Positions 62,901 through 64,000 of a DNA stretch of 64,000 nucleotides are shown here, in pieces (positions within the stretch are counted from its first letter, which is position 1; every line of letters begins with the position of its first letter). The stretch covers positions 16,325,580 through 16,389,579 of the forward strand of contig NC_091104.1 of assembly GCF_024713975.1 (NCBI RefSeq), given 5' to 3'. Source of the stretch: Paralichthys olivaceus (lineage: Eukaryota > Chordata > Actinopteri > Pleuronectiformes > Paralichthyidae). The notes under the pieces were generated by a model. It saw nothing but the letters and a program-made list of their open reading frames with translations, did not search any database and was not told the DNA's origin. The position numbers and the translations under genes are program-made.

Positions 62901-63748
62901 CCTCAGCCAAATGTTTGAAATGTAAATGTTCAGTGGTATCACTCAAACGATAAAAGGGCCTGGCTCTGGCAATGGAGTGTTGTGCCCCAACCGGTTGTCA
63001 AGGCGACTTGCCAAGTTTTTCCAGCTGACCTGCGGGGCTCGTTAGCAAACCGCTGTCTCGCTAGGAGGCAGCTTGGACAAGTGAACTGCTTCAACTTTGA
63101 TCTCCATTTACTCACTGTTACATATGGAACTAATAAGTTATGTCCACACAATCATGCAAAAAAAGATTAAAAATGAATGACATTTTTATTCAGTTTTTCT
63201 GTCAGTCCAAGCTATCTCAGATCTCTGTCACAAAAAGATCTGCACATCGTATGTTCCATATAATGTCCCTTTTGAAAAATGAACATAGAAGAAAACAAAG
63301 CCTGGAGAACCATGATTTAGATAACTTATAAATTCACCCTACTGGTACTAAACAAATTCAACCAATAAAGAATATGATGACATCAGACATTTATCTGCAT
63401 CTGTGGCTCTGTCTCTGTGTGTCTCAGAGGGTTCTGGAAGCAGACGCAGCAGAAGACGCTTTCAACGATGATGACGACTACGAGGTGGACACTCCCAAAA
63501 GGAGACATCGGGGCAAAGGAAGAGTAAGTGACCAAATGGACTCCGGTTGCACATTAGCAGGGACTCCAAGATGTTTAGGAAAACCTACTTTGTCAGTATC
63601 TGTTAAAAACATTGATGCAGCTTATTTGTTGGAAGGTTCATATTTAATTTAAGGAGTTAATGGAGTATTTTATTATTATTTCCTCAGGGTCGGGGTTCAG
63701 GCCGGAGGAGGACAGACCTGGATGATGACAAGCCATACGTCTGTGACA
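50985..63748 (+). CDS. dpf3: D4 zinc and double PHD finger protein 3, 5' part
   Basis: Subunit of the BAF (SWI/SNF) chromatin-remodelling complex that reads acetylated and methylated histone H3; expressed in heart, somites and neurons. Exons in the window: 50985-51016, 58162-58322, 59818-59925, 62740-62864, 63428-63523, 63688-63748. They encode the first 194 residues; the rest lies beyond the right edge. Seen: [20 protein letters not shown], the requiem/D4 N-terminal core ([20 protein letters not shown]), [14 protein letters not shown], an acidic stretch ([17 protein letters not shown]) and the start of the C2H2 finger (DKPYVCD). The [12 protein letters not shown] segment matches DPF3 better than DPF1/DPF2, and the neighbour zfyve1 agrees. 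The PHD fingers are not in the window. Intron 1 is 7.1 kb. Confidence 0.93.
51924..51941 (+). repeat. (GT)n microsatellite
   Basis: About nine GT units in dpf3 intron 1. Confidence 0.85.
52265..52440. repeat. Possible tail of a dispersed repeat
   Basis: The phrases GGGATTGAACCCCCTACC and TCCTGGTTAGTGGACAGCTG resemble the end of a dispersed teleost repeat I recall ('gattgaacc ... ctgattgagggacaac'). Assignment is from memory only. Confidence 0.3.
55225..55275 (+). repeat. Dispersed repeat, copy C (+)
   Basis: CTGCAGCCAACCACCAGGGG, then GCAATTGAGATTATTTGGC, corresponds to the first half of copies A (3764) and B (34991). Confidence 0.5.
55950..56110. repeat. Dispersed repeat fragment
   Basis: CTTGAAACTTGGAAGGATG, ATTACATTTTGGTTTGGATC and a T-rich block before CACTGTATTTAACATT follow the layout of a widespread fish repeat I recall. 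Diverged, class undetermined. Confidence 0.4.
59057..59665 (+). mobile_element. Internally deleted hAT DNA transposon
   Basis: The ends AGGGTTGGGCGATA (59057-59070) and TATCGCCCAGCCCT (59652-59665) are inverted repeats with one mismatch in 14. Between them a + strand frame at 59440-59559 encodes a BED-type zinc finger start. It has VWRYLKSNK, then a stop, then a CKLC pair, NTTDPFYHL and a stop where the last zinc ligand would be. An acidic segment typical of the hAT N-terminus precedes it in another frame, so there is at least one frameshift. No catalytic region remains. The element sits in dpf3 intron 2, within the roughly 1.5 kb between exons 2 and 3. It is a dead remnant of about 610 bases; I could not identify an 8-bp target duplication. 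Confidence 0.75.
59238..59272 (+). repeat. AGCAGCAGGC minirepeat inside the hAT remnant
   Basis: Three to four near-copies of CAGCAGGCAG in tandem. Confidence 0.6.
62568..62661 (+). mobile_element. hAT-type terminus with (AT)n
   Basis: GGTCTGGGCATTATGACTCC followed by AATCAATATCACGATAATG resembles the outer end of hAT-like fish elements related to the one at 59057. It is followed by an (AT)n run at 62641-62661. It lies just upstream of the dpf3 exon at 62740. Confidence 0.4.
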
Positions 63749-63754
63749 GTAAGG

Positions 63755-63965
63755 TCCAATCCCATTTCACCCCTTCTCCCCAACCAGTAGCCCTTTCCCT
63801 CCATTTTGCGTGTTTGCGTGTAGGGGAAGGTTGTCCCAATACTTGTTGGGAAGGAGGAGAGGGCCAAGTGTTAGGGCTGTACAGACACACACTTCAAACT
63901 GAGGGCAATTAGAATTTCCCAGAATGCCATGGAAATCACCGGCAAGCTGAGAGAGAGACCAACAA
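63755..63965. mobile_element. Possible MITE in dpf3 intron 6
   Basis: GTCCAATCCCATTTCACCCC near the left and GTTGTCCCAATACTTGTTGG, then AGGGCTGTACAGACACAC and CCCAGAATGCCATGG, recall an abundant teleost MITE. It begins within about ten bases of the exon 6 donor. Ends were not defined. Confidence 0.35.
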
Positions 63966-64000
63966 ATGTAGTATTTTCTCCATTAATAAGGATTTAAAAA

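Noticed and set aside
1-64000. CRISPR arrays, operons, prophage or other prokaryotic systems
   Set aside because: The window is intron-containing vertebrate DNA; the tandem repeats seen are microsatellites or decayed transposon-type repeats without spacer structure.

Overview
This is a vertebrate nuclear window, almost certainly from a ray-finned (teleost) fish. The introns are mostly short with GT-AG borders, the intergenic DNA is AT-rich with CA/GT/TA microsatellites, and several dispersed repeats resemble families common in bony fish, possibly percomorphs. Five protein-coding genes lie on the + strand and none is seen on the - strand. I found no operon, CRISPR array, rRNA or tRNA.

Layout. 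1-16.6 kb: gene-free flank upstream of dll4 with repeats and endothelial-type motif clusters. 16.66-22.98 kb: dll4 (delta-like 4 Notch ligand, 11 exons, 688 aa, complete), with a TATA box, an upstream ORF and a motif-rich third intron. 25.3-27.1 kb: chac1 (glutathione-specific gamma-glutamylcyclotransferase, 3 exons, 208 aa, complete). 27-40.3 kb: repeat-rich intergenic DNA with a TTAA-flanked MITE and LINE and hAT remnants. 40.3-41.4 kb: a rhov-like atypical Rho GTPase (3 exons, 222 aa, complete but divergent). 42.4-50.4 kb: zfyve1 (DFCP1; 11 coding exons, 786 aa, two FYVE fingers, complete). 50.98 kb to the window end: dpf3 (BAF-complex reader), first six coding exons only; the gene runs off the right edge.

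In human, DLL4, CHAC1 and RHOV lie together on 15q15 and DPF3 and ZFYVE1 on 14q24, so the window joins two human blocks. This fits an older shared linkage group. The genes are not one pathway. dll4 is arterial Notch signalling, and chac1 is a stress-induced glutathione-degrading enzyme also linked to Notch maturation. rhov is a Cdc42-like GTPase, zfyve1 is an ER/omegasome and lipid-droplet PI3P binder, and dpf3 is a muscle/heart chromatin reader.

I found no previously undescribed system. The points most worth checking are the degenerate rhov-like protein (lost C-terminal cysteine and lost switch II tryptophan), candidate arterial enhancers around dll4 (two exact FOX:ETS motifs in the window, a GATA/FOX/ETS cluster at about -9 kb, paired RBPJ sites in intron 3), the dll4 upstream ORF, a GT microsatellite acting as the pyrimidine tract of a zfyve1 acceptor, and a perfect 13-bp hairpin just upstream of the rhov-like gene. 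Exon borders were read by hand from splice sites, reading frame and family homology; UTR ends are estimates.
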